From positions 1 through 64,000 of the forward strand of contig NZ_NKHF01000052.1 in NCBI RefSeq assembly GCF_002744175.1: DNA of 64,000 nt, read 5' to 3'. Position numbers and translations under genes: made by a program. The stretch is from Pseudoalteromonas piscicida. Its GTDB lineage: Bacteria > Pseudomonadota > Gammaproteobacteria > Enterobacterales > Alteromonadaceae. Below are positions 18,219 to 25,967 of the stretch, piece by piece. How positions within the stretch are numbered: position 1 is the stretch's first letter; each line of letters starts with the position of its first letter. The notes below the pieces were generated by a model that worked only from the letters and a program-made list of their open reading frames with translations, did not search any database and was not told the origin of the DNA.

Positions 18219-20894
18219 ATGAGAACAAGCAAGTTAAGTATTCGACTCTTATGGTATATCACACCTCTTGTCATTTTGCCTTTGCTGTTTTTAGGCGGGT
18301 TCACGCTTACTAACGTTACGAGCTCTACCCAACAACAGGCTAAACTCATTGTTAGTCGTTTCGTTGAACAACAACAACAAAAGATGTTCAATTACATCGA
18401 AATATACCAGTCCACTACGAAGTTACTCTCCACCTCCCCGGTTCTCAGTGATTTTCTCAACTCTGCAAATTTAGAACGAATGGAGAAAACCAAACGACTG
18501 GGTGCACTGATGGACGTATTTGCCAGTTACAGTGAAGCATACCCTGATATTATTAGCATCAATCTACTGTCTCCAGATGGCGCAAGCTCGGCATTTTATT
18601 CCAGTAACTTAGGAGAATCTCCTAATCTTTACCCGTTTGCTAAACAAATCCAGCAAAGTAACCTGCGCCAACATCAGTTTATGGTAGCCTCCAGTGCGGG
18701 GACCCAACTGTATTTTGTCCAACAAGTTTATAGCGTTGACTACGAACTGAAACAACCTCGTCAGCAGGGTTATATCGTGGTGCAAGTTTCCCCTTCTCTA
18801 ATTAGTACCAGTATTCTTGAAGCGCCCTACGACAACACGCTCAACCTTTTAATGAGTATTGATGGCGAAGTGTTATTTAGCTCCAATACCAACCTTATCG
18901 GTCATTACTTGAGTGCCAGTGAAGTTGAAGAGATTAGCAATATTGCCGATTCAGGTCAGCTTGATTCTATGAAGATCAGCAGTATTGATAATATTGAGCG
19001 AATGACCTATAGCGCCCAGCTTAGTGGTGGGTATTTTTATATATCTACAATCCCGAAATCCTTGCTTTACCGCTCCGGCAAAACCATCAGTTTGATCACC
19101 GCGCTTATTGTTATCTTGTCTGTCGTAACCTTGCCTATTCTCATTTTTATTGTAGTCAGAAACCTGCTACTCAATCCCATAGAGCTGCTCGGTGAAGCAA
19201 GTCATCGTGTTGGTGATGGCGATCTGATGGTGGCATTACCCGAACATAATTCCGATGAAGTCGGTGTTTTATTCAAAGACTTTAATCACATGATTGGTCA
19301 GATCCGCACTTTCCAACGAGAATTAGAAGATTACAAAGAACACTTGGAGGAGAAAGTAGAAGACCGCACTAAAGCGCTTGAACAAACCAATAGCAAGCTT
19401 GAGATTGCTATTATTGAAGCCGAACAAGCAAACCAGCTCAAGAGCCGCTTTTTGGCAAATATGAGTCATGAAATACGCACGCCTTTAACGGCCATCATGG
19501 GCTTTACCGAGCAGCTCATCCAACACCCAGACTCTCCCGCAGCAAAGCAACACCTTGATACTATCTTGCGAAATTCAAAGCACTTGCTGGAACTGATTAA
19601 CAATATTTTAGATCTGTCAAAAATTGAAGCAGAAAAGCTCGACGTTGAAGAATCTGAAGTTCTGCTAATGCCTTTGGTCAATGATATTGAGTCCATCATT
19701 GAGCCCATGACCAATGAGAAGTTGCTTAGCTTTTCAACCGAGTTTATTTTACCACTTCCCAATAAGCTCTATACCGACGTAACAAGGCTAAAACAAATTT
19801 TATTAAACATTGCCACCAATGCGGTTAAGTTTACCGAATATGGTGGAGTGCATTTAAAGGTAGAGTTTAAGCCTGACACTGAAAAGTTTATTTTTAGTAT
19901 TAAAGATACTGGAATCGGCATGTCGGAAAGTGAACTACAACGCGCGTTTAGGCCATTTGAGCAAGCAGACACCACCACCACTCGGCGATTTGGTGGTACT
20001 GGACTCGGATTATGTATTTCAAAAAATCTCGCTCAGTTGCTTGGGGGCGATGTCCATGTTCAAAGCCAGCAAGGCTCTGGTAGCTTATTTTCTGTGGAAG
20101 TAGCTGGAAACTTCCACGCCCGTCCCTATCAGTGGTTAAATGCACTAGAGCGCACGCAGCAAGTAGATCAAGATAAAGCACAAATCGCAGCTGGAAAAAC
20201 CCTAGATGCTAAAGTACTCGTTGCAGAGGACAACCCTGATAATCAAGAGCTCATTAGATTATTGTTATCCAATTGGGGGATCGTTCCGGATATCGCAAAT
20301 AATGGCGCTGAGGCTGTAGAAATGGCGCTTGTAGAGGATTATCAGCTCATTTTAATGGACATGCAAATGCCAGTAATGGGCGGCGAAGAAGCAACACAAA
20401 TGCTTAGACACGCCGCTTATGATGGGCCAATAATCGCGCTTACTGCCAATGTGATGAAACACGATATCGACAATCATGTTGAGGCTGGGTGTGATGCTAC
20501 ACTTGGCAAACCTATTGATAAAGAGCGATTGGGGGAACTACTAATTCAGTATCTTGAAATTCAGAATGATAAAGCCTCCTCTTGGGATGCCTTGTTGCAA
20601 ACCGAAAAGTTTTTACAGATCAGCCGCAACTATATAGAAAAGCTGCCAGGGCAACTCACAGAGCTTCAGCAACTCTATGACCTGCATGAGTGGGAGTCTT
20701 TAAGAGCGTTAGCCCACAGTATAAAAGGTAGTGCTGGATGCTTCGGCTTTATGAATATTCATGAGGCTGCAGGAGAGTTAGAAGCGAGCCTGCGTAACGT
20801 ACAAAGTGGCGACCTCCACTATCACTTACTTAAGCTTACTGAAGCTATACGTTACACGTTATCAATGGACAAAACGGCAAGTAATGGCAATTAA
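18219..20894 (+). CDS. Membrane hybrid sensor histidine kinase (sensor, HAMP, HisKA, HATPase, REC, Hpt)
   Basis: A protein of 891 residues. Two membrane segments (about 12-31 and 290-315) frame a periplasmic sensor domain of the Cache type; a HAMP domain follows (about 315-370), then a coiled coil, HisKA with the phosphorylated histidine in ANMSHEIRTPLTAIMGF (about residue 417), HATPase with GTGLGLCISKNLAQLLGG, a receiver with the phosphoacceptor in ILMDMQMPVMGG (about 715), and a C-terminal Hpt with LAHSIKGSAGCFGF (about 833). It resembles BarA/ArcB-type phosphorelay kinases. The cognate response regulator is not adjacent. The input signal is unknown; the upstream TonB receptor is a possible but unproven partner. 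Confidence 0.92.
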   Translation: MRTSKLSIRLLWYITPLVILPLLFLGGFTLTNVTSSTQQQAKLIVSRFVEQQQQKMFNYIEIYQSTTKLLSTSPVLSDFLNSANLERMEKTKRLGALMDVFASYSEAYPDIISINLLSPDGASSAFYSSNLGESPNLYPFAKQIQQSNLRQHQFMVASSAGTQLYFVQQVYSVDYELKQPRQQGYIVVQVSPSLISTSILEAPYDNTLNLLMSIDGEVLFSSNTNLIGHYLSASEVEEISNIADSGQLDSMKISSIDNIERMTYSAQLSGGYFYISTIPKSLLYRSGKTISLITALIVILSVVTLPILIFIVVRNLLLNPIELLGEASHRVGDGDLMVALPEHNSDEVGVLFKDFNHMIGQIRTFQRELEDYKEHLEEKVEDRTKALEQTNSKLEIAIIEAEQANQLKSRFLANMSHEIRTPLTAIMGFTEQLIQHPDSPAAKQHLDTILRNSKHLLELINNILDLSKIEAEKLDVEESEVLLMPLVNDIESIIEPMTNEKLLSFSTEFILPLPNKLYTDVTRLKQILLNIATNAVKFTEYGGVHLKVEFKPDTEKFIFSIKDTGIGMSESELQRAFRPFEQADTTTTRRFGGTGLGLCISKNLAQLLGGDVHVQSQQGSGSLFSVEVAGNFHARPYQWLNALERTQQVDQDKAQIAAGKTLDAKVLVAEDNPDNQELIRLLLSNWGIVPDIANNGAEAVEMALVEDYQLILMDMQMPVMGGEEATQMLRHAAYDGPIIALTANVMKHDIDNHVEAGCDATLGKPIDKERLGELLIQYLEIQNDKASSWDALLQTEKFLQISRNYIEKLPGQLTELQQLYDLHEWESLRALAHSIKGSAGCFGFMNIHEAAGELEASLRNVQSGDLHYHLLKLTEAIRYTLSMDKTASNGN

Positions 20895-20967
20895 ACCGGT
20901 TAGCGTATCTTAAATTATACCGAACAAGAATAAATTTGAAGGTGAATTAGCGTTACCTATAGAGCTA

Positions 20968-21414
20968 TTATATTAACGGTAACGCCATCAACATTGCATC
21001 TTCACGACCTTCTGGGGCGGGGTAATAATTCTTTCTCAGTCCCATCTCAACAAACCCAAAGCGCTGATAAAGCGAGATTGCAGTAGCGTTTGATGCTCTT
21101 ACCTCGAGAAAGATATTTTCAGCCTGTAGTGTCGCAGCTTGTGCCAATAAATCCTCCATCAGTAACTTTGCGTACCCATAACCTTGCTCGTCGGGACGGA
21201 TGCAAATATCCATTAAGGTTAAGTCAGGCCCCGCTCGCTCTGCAACGTAGAAACCAACCAGCCTATTATCTTTTGCAATGCTTGTATTAAAGTAGCGCCC
21301 ATGTAGGCAAGACTGCATAGTCTTTTCACTCCAAGGAAATGCATGGCAAGCACGCTCAATCAGCATAATTTCATCAAGCGTAAAACGCAGCAATCCCCCA
21401 TGCTCAATTTGCAT
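20968..21414 (-). CDS. rimI: Ribosomal protein S18 alanine N-acetyltransferase
   Basis: A protein of 148 residues with the GNAT fold. The acetyl-CoA loop is seen as RPDEQGYGYAKLLME (about residues 92-106), followed by EVRASNATAISLYQRFGFVEMGLRKNYYP, which is characteristic of RimI. It acetylates the N-terminal alanine of S18. The start overlaps the end of the holD-like gene by 11 bases, the same gene order as holD-rimI of E. coli. Confidence 0.93.
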   Translation of the reverse strand: MQIEHGGLLRFTLDEIMLIERACHAFPWSEKTMQSCLHGRYFNTSIAKDNRLVGFYVAERAGPDLTLMDICIRPDEQGYGYAKLLMEDLLAQAATLQAENIFLEVRASNATAISLYQRFGFVEMGLRKNYYPAPEGREDAMLMALPLI

Positions 21415-21700
21415 ACTGTTGGCTCCATATTACTTGCCACAATTCACGCTTTTGTGCGCTATTGAGCTGTGTGCTAGGTAAGCTTAATCGCTTATCGACT
21501 AACGTTATTTGTTCTCCAGCAACCACCTCAACCATGCTTCCCACGGCGCTTACTATATCCTGCTTTAATGTCTGAGGTAACGTGAGTAGCTGCACAGGCG
21601 TCGCTGCATTAGTCTCAGACTGATTTGGATCTGCATGGGCAAATGCGGAGTTTAATTTTAGTGGAACAACGTCAAGAATATCTGCGTAAATCGGATTCAT
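21404..21700 (-). CDS. holD: DNA polymerase III psi subunit-like protein
   Basis: A protein of 98 residues from ATG 21700. Its C-terminus KRELWQVIWSQQYAN resembles the E. coli HolD end, and its place directly upstream of rimI with an 11-base overlap is the E. coli holD-rimI order. HolD bridges the clamp loader and SSB through chi. Similarity is weak and the protein is shorter than E. coli HolD (137). A longer reading to 21793 would run into the tRNA-Trp gene, so its extra N-terminus (MRVRVLPP) is an artefact of the tRNA sequence. Confidence 0.65.
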   Translation of the reverse strand: MNPIYADILDVVPLKLNSAFAHADPNQSETNAATPVQLLTLPQTLKQDIVSAVGSMVEVVAGEQITLVDKRLSLPSTQLNSAQKRELWQVIWSQQYAN

Positions 21701-21763
21701 GGCTATGCAGTTTAATTTTTTTAAGGAGTTTACGTTGAAAAAGTGCGAAGTGCAAAATAGAAG

Positions 21764-21840
21764 TGGCAGGGGCGGCAGGACTCGAACCCGCAACCATCGG
21801 TTTTGGAGACCGCTGTTCTACCAATTGGAACTACGCCCCT
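21764..21840 (-). tRNA. tRNA-Trp (anticodon CCA)
   Basis: On the minus strand the 77 bases fold as a cloverleaf: acceptor AGGGGCG / CGCCCCT, D-arm with AATTGGTAGA, anticodon loop TCTCCAAAA (anticodon CCA, tryptophan), T-arm with GGTTCGAGTCC, and an encoded 3' CCA at 21764-21766. It lies 63 bases upstream of holD on the same strand, possibly co-transcribed with it. Confidence 0.95.
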
Positions 21841-21923
21841 GCAATGTCGACGCATTATAAAGCGCTTTTTTGAAAGGTAAAGTGAAAAATCACTTTTTTG
21901 ATTCAACTGCTTCTAAAATAAGC

Positions 21924-21956
21924 AAAAGGGCGAATATTTATCATATTCGCCCTTTT
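21924..21956. terminator. Strong symmetric terminator next to the island border
   Basis: Perfect stem AAAAGGGCGAATAT / ATATTCGCCCTTTT with a short loop. It lies about 30 bases to the left of the putative left attachment site, so before island entry it may have been the terminator of guaA. Confidence 0.85.
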
Positions 21957-21987
21957 CTTAAGCGAATGCTAACTCATTTTAGAGTCA

Positions 21988-22001
21988 TTGTTCCCACTCG
22001 A
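21988..22001 (-). other. Putative left attachment site (copy of the guaA 3' end)
   Basis: TTGTTCCCACTCGA here matches the guaA 3' end TTATTCCCACTCGA at 32036-32049 in the same orientation with one mismatch (11 identical bases in a row). The 3' end of guaA is a known integration site of genomic islands. This is an inference from the repeat; no intact integrase is present. Confidence 0.5.
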
Positions 22002-22126
22002 AGATCACAGAAGAAAATATATCGACATAGCAGCCAGTTAGAAAGCTAGCTGTTCTCGATACCATCACCTATACCATGCGCAGAACTTTTTTGATTTTTT
22101 ATTACTCGTCGGCGCTTTAGTTCAGC

Positions 22127-22219
22127 TTAGGCCCAAGCAAAGGACTCTGCCATATCACAACGAAGCTCTTGTATCTCTTCGGTAGTAAGCATTCGCGGTC
22201 CTGATGCAGTTCTATCCAT
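22127..22219 (-). CDS. Small ORF, 30 residues
   Basis: On the minus strand ATG 22219 opens a 30-residue reading frame (MDRTASGPRMLTTEEIQ..., ending ESFAWA) that stops at 22127. A perfect GGAGG ribosome site lies six bases upstream. The start overlaps the last eight bases of the small ORF upstream (22212-22316), as in a translationally coupled pair. The sequence contains an acidic helix-like middle (TTEEIQELR). I do not recognise a family. Its position just inside the putative island border suggests an accessory function. Confidence 0.45.
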   Translation of the reverse strand: MDRTASGPRMLTTEEIQELRCDMAESFAWA

Positions 22220-22316
22220 CTTGTGCCTCCAACTGGTCACCATACATTTTAAGTGGTTTGTCAAAACGTGAGTTACCAGCAGAGAACTTAGAGGATATTT
22301 TTTGATTGTTTTTCAT
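22212..22316 (-). CDS. Small ORF, 34 residues
   Basis: A 34-residue frame on the minus strand (MKNNQKISSKFSAGNSRFD..., ending EAQDG). AAGG lies five bases before ATG 22316. The stop TAG is embedded in the start of the next small ORF (ATGGATAG), which favours both being translated. Basic N-terminus, acidic C-terminus, no signal peptide, no cysteine. No family recognised. It could be a leader, a peptide product or a small regulator. Confidence 0.45.
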   Translation of the reverse strand: MKNNQKISSKFSAGNSRFDKPLKMYGDQLEAQDG

Positions 22317-22393
22317 ACACACCTTGAAAACCATCAATACTGCTCAAAGATCACACAACGAGGAATAACCTCGTAAAATAAAAGGATCAAATC

Positions 22394-22522
22394 ATGGGTT
22401 TGAAACTAGGACCAAAACCAAAAGCCAAATCAACAGGCAAGCCAGATCAACGTCGACGTGACAACAAAAAAACTCCAGGAAACACTCCAGGCCTAAAGCC
22501 GAGTAAATCCTCGAGCAAGTAA
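22394..22522 (+). CDS. Small basic protein, 42 residues
   Basis: ATG 22394 with AAAGGA about nine bases upstream opens a 42-residue frame ending at 22522, and a hairpin with a T-rich tail follows at once (22538-22569). The product is very rich in Lys, Pro, Gly, Arg and Ser (GLKLGPKPKAKSTGKP, PGNTPGLKPSKSSSK) and predicted to be disordered; it may bind nucleic acid. It diverges from the two small ORFs at 22127-22316, sharing a 77-base promoter region. No family recognised. Confidence 0.5.
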   Translation: MGLKLGPKPKAKSTGKPDQRRRDNKKTPGNTPGLKPSKSSSK

Positions 22523-22537
22523 CGCCACCTCAATATC

Positions 22538-22569
22538 GAGTCAGTGTAAGCGGTACTGACTCTTGTTGT
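22538..22569 (+). terminator. Terminator-like hairpin after the 42-residue ORF
   Basis: Perfect stem GAGTCAGT / ACTGACTC followed by TTGTTGTT, 16 bases after the stop. Confidence 0.55.
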
Positions 22570-23112
22570 TAAAACCCAAAACACGCTTTTGCCCCATTGT
22601 GAGTTAACGTAAATGCTCTAAGGGTGGCTTTGAGCGAAAAGCAGGTCTTCACTTTCTCTATATACATGAAGCTAGCGGCTTGACCCCCTTTATTTTGTTG
22701 ATATGACGAGAAAGAACTAAAAAGACAAAAAGCAAAGCCTAAACCTAGGGGGTTTCAAACACTATGCAACCCAAAGTGCTGATTTGGGCTATTTTTTACT
22801 CATCAAAGAGAAGATTACAATCACTCAAACATATTTTTTTGTAAAAAACTAAAAATAAAATGAAACAAAATCGTAACGAAAAATTCAATTACGCCCTTCC
22901 CACCCATCTTCGTAACAAAAATGAAATAATTCAAAAAACTTATTAAAAAAAACACCTCACAAAAAAAAACAAAAAAAAGACACAAAAAACGCAGTAAAAA
23001 TACCAAGCTCTCTAAAGTTTAGAAAATTAAATTTCAGATTATCGAATTAACATTAAACAAAAAAACAAAACAAAACCATAAAAAAAGCAAAATTAACCCA
23101 TTAAATTTTAAT
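22570..23112. other. A-rich non-coding region upstream of the peptide operon
   Basis: About 540 bases without a supportable gene. From about 22,790 to 23,112 the plus strand is dominated by A-tracts (long AAAAAC-type runs). Such DNA is curved and typical of horizontally acquired, H-NS-silenced regions. Reading frames seen on the minus strand are phenylalanine/leucine-rich shadows of the A-tracts. Confidence 0.6.
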
Positions 23113-23163
23113 TTGACCAAAAGCAAAAAACACTGATAAGCTTAAAGGACCCAATACGGGTCC
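23113..23163 (+). promoter_or_regulatory. Candidate promoter and 5' stem-loop of the peptide operon
   Basis: TTGACC (23113-23118) and GATAAG (23135-23140) are 16 bases apart, a fair sigma-70 pair. The expected start of transcription falls just before the perfect hairpin GGACCC-AATAC-GGGTCC at 23147-23163, which would sit at the very 5' end of the mRNA and precede the ribosome site (AAGGA, 23176-23180) of the 34-residue peptide. Confidence 0.4.
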
Positions 23164-23187
23164 AATCAAACAAATAAGGAATATAAT

Positions 23188-23292
23188 ATGTTAGAACTAA
23201 ACATTTTAACCGTACTAGAAATCGCCAATAACTCAGTAGAAATTATTAACGCTGCAAAAGATTGTGGCACTAACCCATTTGATACTGTTTAA
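23188..23292 (+). CDS. 34-residue peptide, candidate precursor
   Basis: ATG 23188 with AAGGA eight bases upstream encodes 34 residues (MLELNILTVLEIANNSVEII..., ending AAKDCGTNPFDTV). The N-terminal two thirds look helical and hydrophobic, the C-terminal part has one cysteine and a polar tail, a layout seen in many modified-peptide or signalling-peptide precursors. It is preceded by its own promoter and 5' hairpin and followed by a hairpin (23301-23320), as expected for a highly expressed first gene whose downstream partners are made at a lower level. No known family is recognised; being a precursor is inference from context. Confidence 0.5.
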   Translation: MLELNILTVLEIANNSVEIINAAKDCGTNPFDTV

Positions 23293-23300
23293 TTTTTTTG

Positions 23301-23320
23301 GCAAGCCATAACTGGCTTGC
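23301..23320 (+). terminator. Intra-operon hairpin after the peptide gene
   Basis: Perfect 8-bp stem GCAAGCCA / TGGCTTGC with loop TAAC, followed by TTTAAAATTA, ten bases before the next ATG. Probably a partial terminator or mRNA-stabilising stem that keeps the peptide transcript abundant. Confidence 0.55.
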
Positions 23321-23329
23321 TTTAAAATT

Positions 23330-24172
23330 ATGGCCAATAAATTGACAACAGCTGAAGCTGTAGAGATAAAAAGAAACATAGAAAGAACAGACGCCAGTTT
23401 ATCATTAAGCTATATACTTGAAGATAAAAACTTTGAACATATTTTATCCGAGTGGGAGTATAATAAATCACTAAATAGGGAGTTCATCAACAAGACAAGC
23501 TCATCTAAAATCATGACAGACTTTACTTTTACTATTGATAAAAAAATTGTGGCTGGTAGTAGTTTTTTTCTACTCTTTCATCATTACCTTTATTTTTCAA
23601 TACCTTACAAAACTTGCAAGTTAATGGGGTTTAAAGGTATTTGTATGCTCATTACAGAACAGAGTTATGACATTGATCTAATAAAAAAAACAGCATTATC
23701 GCTTGGTGTAGAAGCCGAGGTCATTATTTTAGATAGCAGAGGTCACTTTTTAAGAAAGGCGTTAAAGCTTGTTAAGCGGGATTATGCCATATTTATGCCG
23801 GCTGACATGCCTTTTGGCTTTGATAAAAAAGGAATTAAAGAATACTTTTATAACCAAAAGCTAAATACACTTAAATATAGAGATGGATATTTAAGAGTAG
23901 CAAGGACACTTAAGCAACTGCCTATATTATTAGTTAACGATGTCATAGGTGATAATGAGGTATTAATTAAATCTTACCCAATAAGATCTAGTGACAACCT
24001 TAATGAACAGCTTTGTTTACGAGTATTAAAAGAGCCGGAAAAGTTTGAAAAATTAAATGATTTTAAAAAATTATTTAACTTCCCGGTACCAGATAAAGAA
24101 TTTTCATTTCATGTGTTTGATAAAATCTACACGTATTGGCCAAAAAAACAACAGTTATTTTTGAACATTTAA
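23330..24172 (+). CDS. Uncharacterised protein with weak LpxL-type acyltransferase resemblance
   Basis: A protein of 280 residues, low-GC like its neighbours. Residues about 140-220 (LRKALKLVKRDYAIFMPADMP, GYLRVARTLKQLPILLVND, VLIKSYP) resemble the 'LKKG..V....D...G' and 'TNG...LA...GA.++P' stretches of lipid A late acyltransferases and related proteins. The HX4D catalytic motif is not intact: the expected place has HHYLYF (residues 84-89). It may be a divergent acyltransferase or a binding protein. A clear ribosome site is missing, so translation may depend on the preceding hairpin. It lies 37 bases after the 34-residue peptide and 14 bases before the secreted protein, so all are likely one operon. 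Function unknown; the resemblance is by eye only. Confidence 0.5.
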   Translation: MANKLTTAEAVEIKRNIERTDASLSLSYILEDKNFEHILSEWEYNKSLNREFINKTSSSKIMTDFTFTIDKKIVAGSSFFLLFHHYLYFSIPYKTCKLMGFKGICMLITEQSYDIDLIKKTALSLGVEAEVIILDSRGHFLRKALKLVKRDYAIFMPADMPFGFDKKGIKEYFYNQKLNTLKYRDGYLRVARTLKQLPILLVNDVIGDNEVLIKSYPIRSSDNLNEQLCLRVLKEPEKFEKLNDFKKLFNFPVPDKEFSFHVFDKIYTYWPKKQQLFLNI

Positions 24173-24186
24173 AACAGGAATTTATA

Positions 24187-24732
24187 ATGTATAAAATTAG
24201 AGTTGCTTTGCTTCTAGGTGCAACTATTACAGCGGGTTTAGCTAATGCTTCAACACCAGAAAACGTTGCAGATATTCTAGGTCGAGATCTAAGTTTTAGT
24301 GCAGGTGGACTAGAAAATCTTGGACATGTTGGACTGTGGACAGGCAGTCAAGTACTTGAAGTTTTGGATACACCTGCCGTCATTGAAGAAAACTCATTGA
24401 ATAGTTTCAAAAATGCTTCTGAGTACTGGGGATATAAAGCTAGAAGAAGCACTGTATATATAAATAAAAGGGAAAACATTATTAAGTTTGGCCGACAACA
24501 AAAAGAGTTCTCTCCATCTTATACGCTTTCTTTTACTGCAACTGAAGGAAAGTGGGGTTATAAGCGTGTTTATAATAACGTAACTAAAAAATGGGAAAGA
24601 AAAAAGGTTGTTATTCAAAAAGCAAAATTCAGATGCGATACTTTTGTAGCATTTTCTTGGGATCGAGCAGGTGAAAGAAAGCCTTATGGTAGTACACCAA
24701 CACACATGTATCAGTACTATGATTTGATGTAA
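24187..24732 (+). CDS. Secreted permuted NlpC/P60-like (YiiX/YycO-type) protein
   Basis: A protein of 181 residues from ATG 24187 (AGGA eight bases upstream; a longer reading from 24136 overlaps the preceding gene and would bury the signal peptide). Signal peptide residues 1-21 (MYKIRVALLLGATITAGLANA). The mature part has histidine H47 in LGHVGLWTG and cysteine C150 in FRCDTFVAFSW: histidine before cysteine is the order of the permuted NlpC/P60 (papain-like) families YiiX and YycO. Such enzymes cut amide or thioester bonds in peptidoglycan, lipids or peptides. In this operon it could process or release the small peptide, or attack cell walls; both are inference. A hairpin follows at 24751. 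Confidence 0.65.
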   Translation: MYKIRVALLLGATITAGLANASTPENVADILGRDLSFSAGGLENLGHVGLWTGSQVLEVLDTPAVIEENSLNSFKNASEYWGYKARRSTVYINKRENIIKFGRQQKEFSPSYTLSFTATEGKWGYKRVYNNVTKKWERKKVVIQKAKFRCDTFVAFSWDRAGERKPYGSTPTHMYQYYDLM

Positions 24733-24750
24733 GAAAGACCATATATTCCA

Positions 24751-24769
24751 AGGCCACATAAAGTGGCCT
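24751..24769 (+). other. Intra-operon hairpin
   Basis: Perfect stem AGGCCAC / GTGGCCT with loop ATAAA and no T-run, between the NlpC/P60-like gene and the next gene. It is the third hairpin in this operon, after those at 23147 and 23301. Confidence 0.5.
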
Positions 24770-24785
24770 ATAAAGGTATAAAACA

Positions 24786-25912
24786 ATGAAAAAGATAATT
24801 TTAATTTTTTTATTAACAACACTACCAGCTGCACTTTTATTATCAAATAATAAAAAAATGAAAATATAGAAACAAATAAAGAAATGGACACAAAAAACAT
24901 AAAAAAAGAAATAAACAAAAAAACAACCATAATAAAAAATGAAATTTTTACAGGAAAACTATCTGAAACAGATAAAGTGCTAAAGTTAATATTATATTCA
25001 GACTCTCTTTCTAGAGAAGAAAAAATATCTGAGATATACAGCCTTATAAAAAACTATCCACCTGAATCATTTGAATTCCAATATTTAGTAGATGTTATTT
25101 CAGATTTAAAGCCATTAAAACTATCATCCGAATTCATTGACTTATATCAAATCACAGAAAACGACAAATCAAAACAAAAAATCATTAGATTACTTTCAGA
25201 GTCTACAACGATTACAGCAGAAATTGATGACAGTAAATTGGAAGAGTACACCGATGACTTTGTCAGAGTAAAAGACTTTTTTGAAAGTGAGATAAAGAAC
25301 AGGTATGTTAGCACTGATGTAATTAACTCTTTAGTATTTAATTATAACAATCTAATAAATACGGAAGACTACATTGACTTTATTGAAAACGAGCTAGCTA
25401 ATATCAATCACTCAATTGATGATGAGCGACTATCAAAGGTAAAACTTTCGCAAGCAATGAGCGCTGATAGCCCTGATTACCTTAAAAAACTTTTAAGCAC
25501 ATCGGATGTCTCGCTTTCAAGAACTGTATATAGCTACACTCAATCTATGTCTAAACATTCCCTATCAGCTGAGAAGTCACAGGCTATTAAGCTCTATTTA
25601 GATAACACTAAACAAGCTGTATTTGGGAAAAATGAACAAGATAACTACGATAAAATAAATTGGATTGAAAGTGTGTCACTGGTCAGTGATAAGTCAAAAG
25701 AAGATCTAGTAGTCAATATCATTAATAGCTCAAATAATGTGGCAGAGCGGGCATTTCTAGCGTCATATTATCCAGATGCACAGTTAAGTAATGAAAGTCT
25801 TAGTACATTAAAAGATGACATAGAGAGTGAACTTGGTGTAGTTCAAGACGAAGCTCTAAGGCAGAATTTACAAACAGTACTAGAGAATATTAATCACAGG
25901 CTAGCAAACTAA
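24786..25912 (+). pseudogene. Secreted helical protein, split by a one-base deletion in an A-run
   Basis: A signal-peptide ORF (24786-24869, MKKIILIFLLTTLPAALLLSNN) stops after 27 codons, and a second frame opens at 24884. Adding one A to the seven-A run at 24852-24858 fuses them into a single 375-residue secreted protein, and the fused reading continues NNKKNENIETNKEMDTKN without a stop. The mature part is helical and acidic, with HEAT-like repeats (SREEKISEIYSLIKNYPPES, SLSAEKSQAIKLYLDN). No family is recognised. Being behind a secreted peptidase-like protein it may be its partner or inhibitor. The 24884 ATG has no good ribosome site, which supports the fused form. The break may be real, phase-variable or a sequencing error. 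Confidence 0.6.
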
Positions 25913-25967
25913 CTTTGACTGCATTGAGCCATATTGTTTTTGGTCCATAGCAAAGCTTTGGGGATCA

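Noticed and set aside
20915-20960. Possible fifth copy of the intergenic repeat
   Set aside because: ATACCGAACAAGAATAAAT keeps only the first few bases of module 1; too degenerate to call.
21701-21793. N-terminal extension of the holD-like gene (MRVRVLPPLP...)
   Set aside because: It reads through the tRNA-Trp gene; this peptide is a well-known artefact of tRNA sequence. ATG 21700 is used instead.
22821-23006. 61-residue Phe/Leu-rich frame on the minus strand
   Set aside because: It is the shadow of A-runs on the plus strand, with no ribosome site.
22790-23112. CRISPR-like A-rich repeats
   Set aside because: No regular repeat length or spacer pattern, no cas genes.
24394-24930. 178-residue frame antisense to the NlpC/P60-like gene
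   Set aside because: Phe/Ser-rich shadow of an A-rich coding region that has a signal peptide and catalytic motifs on the other strand.
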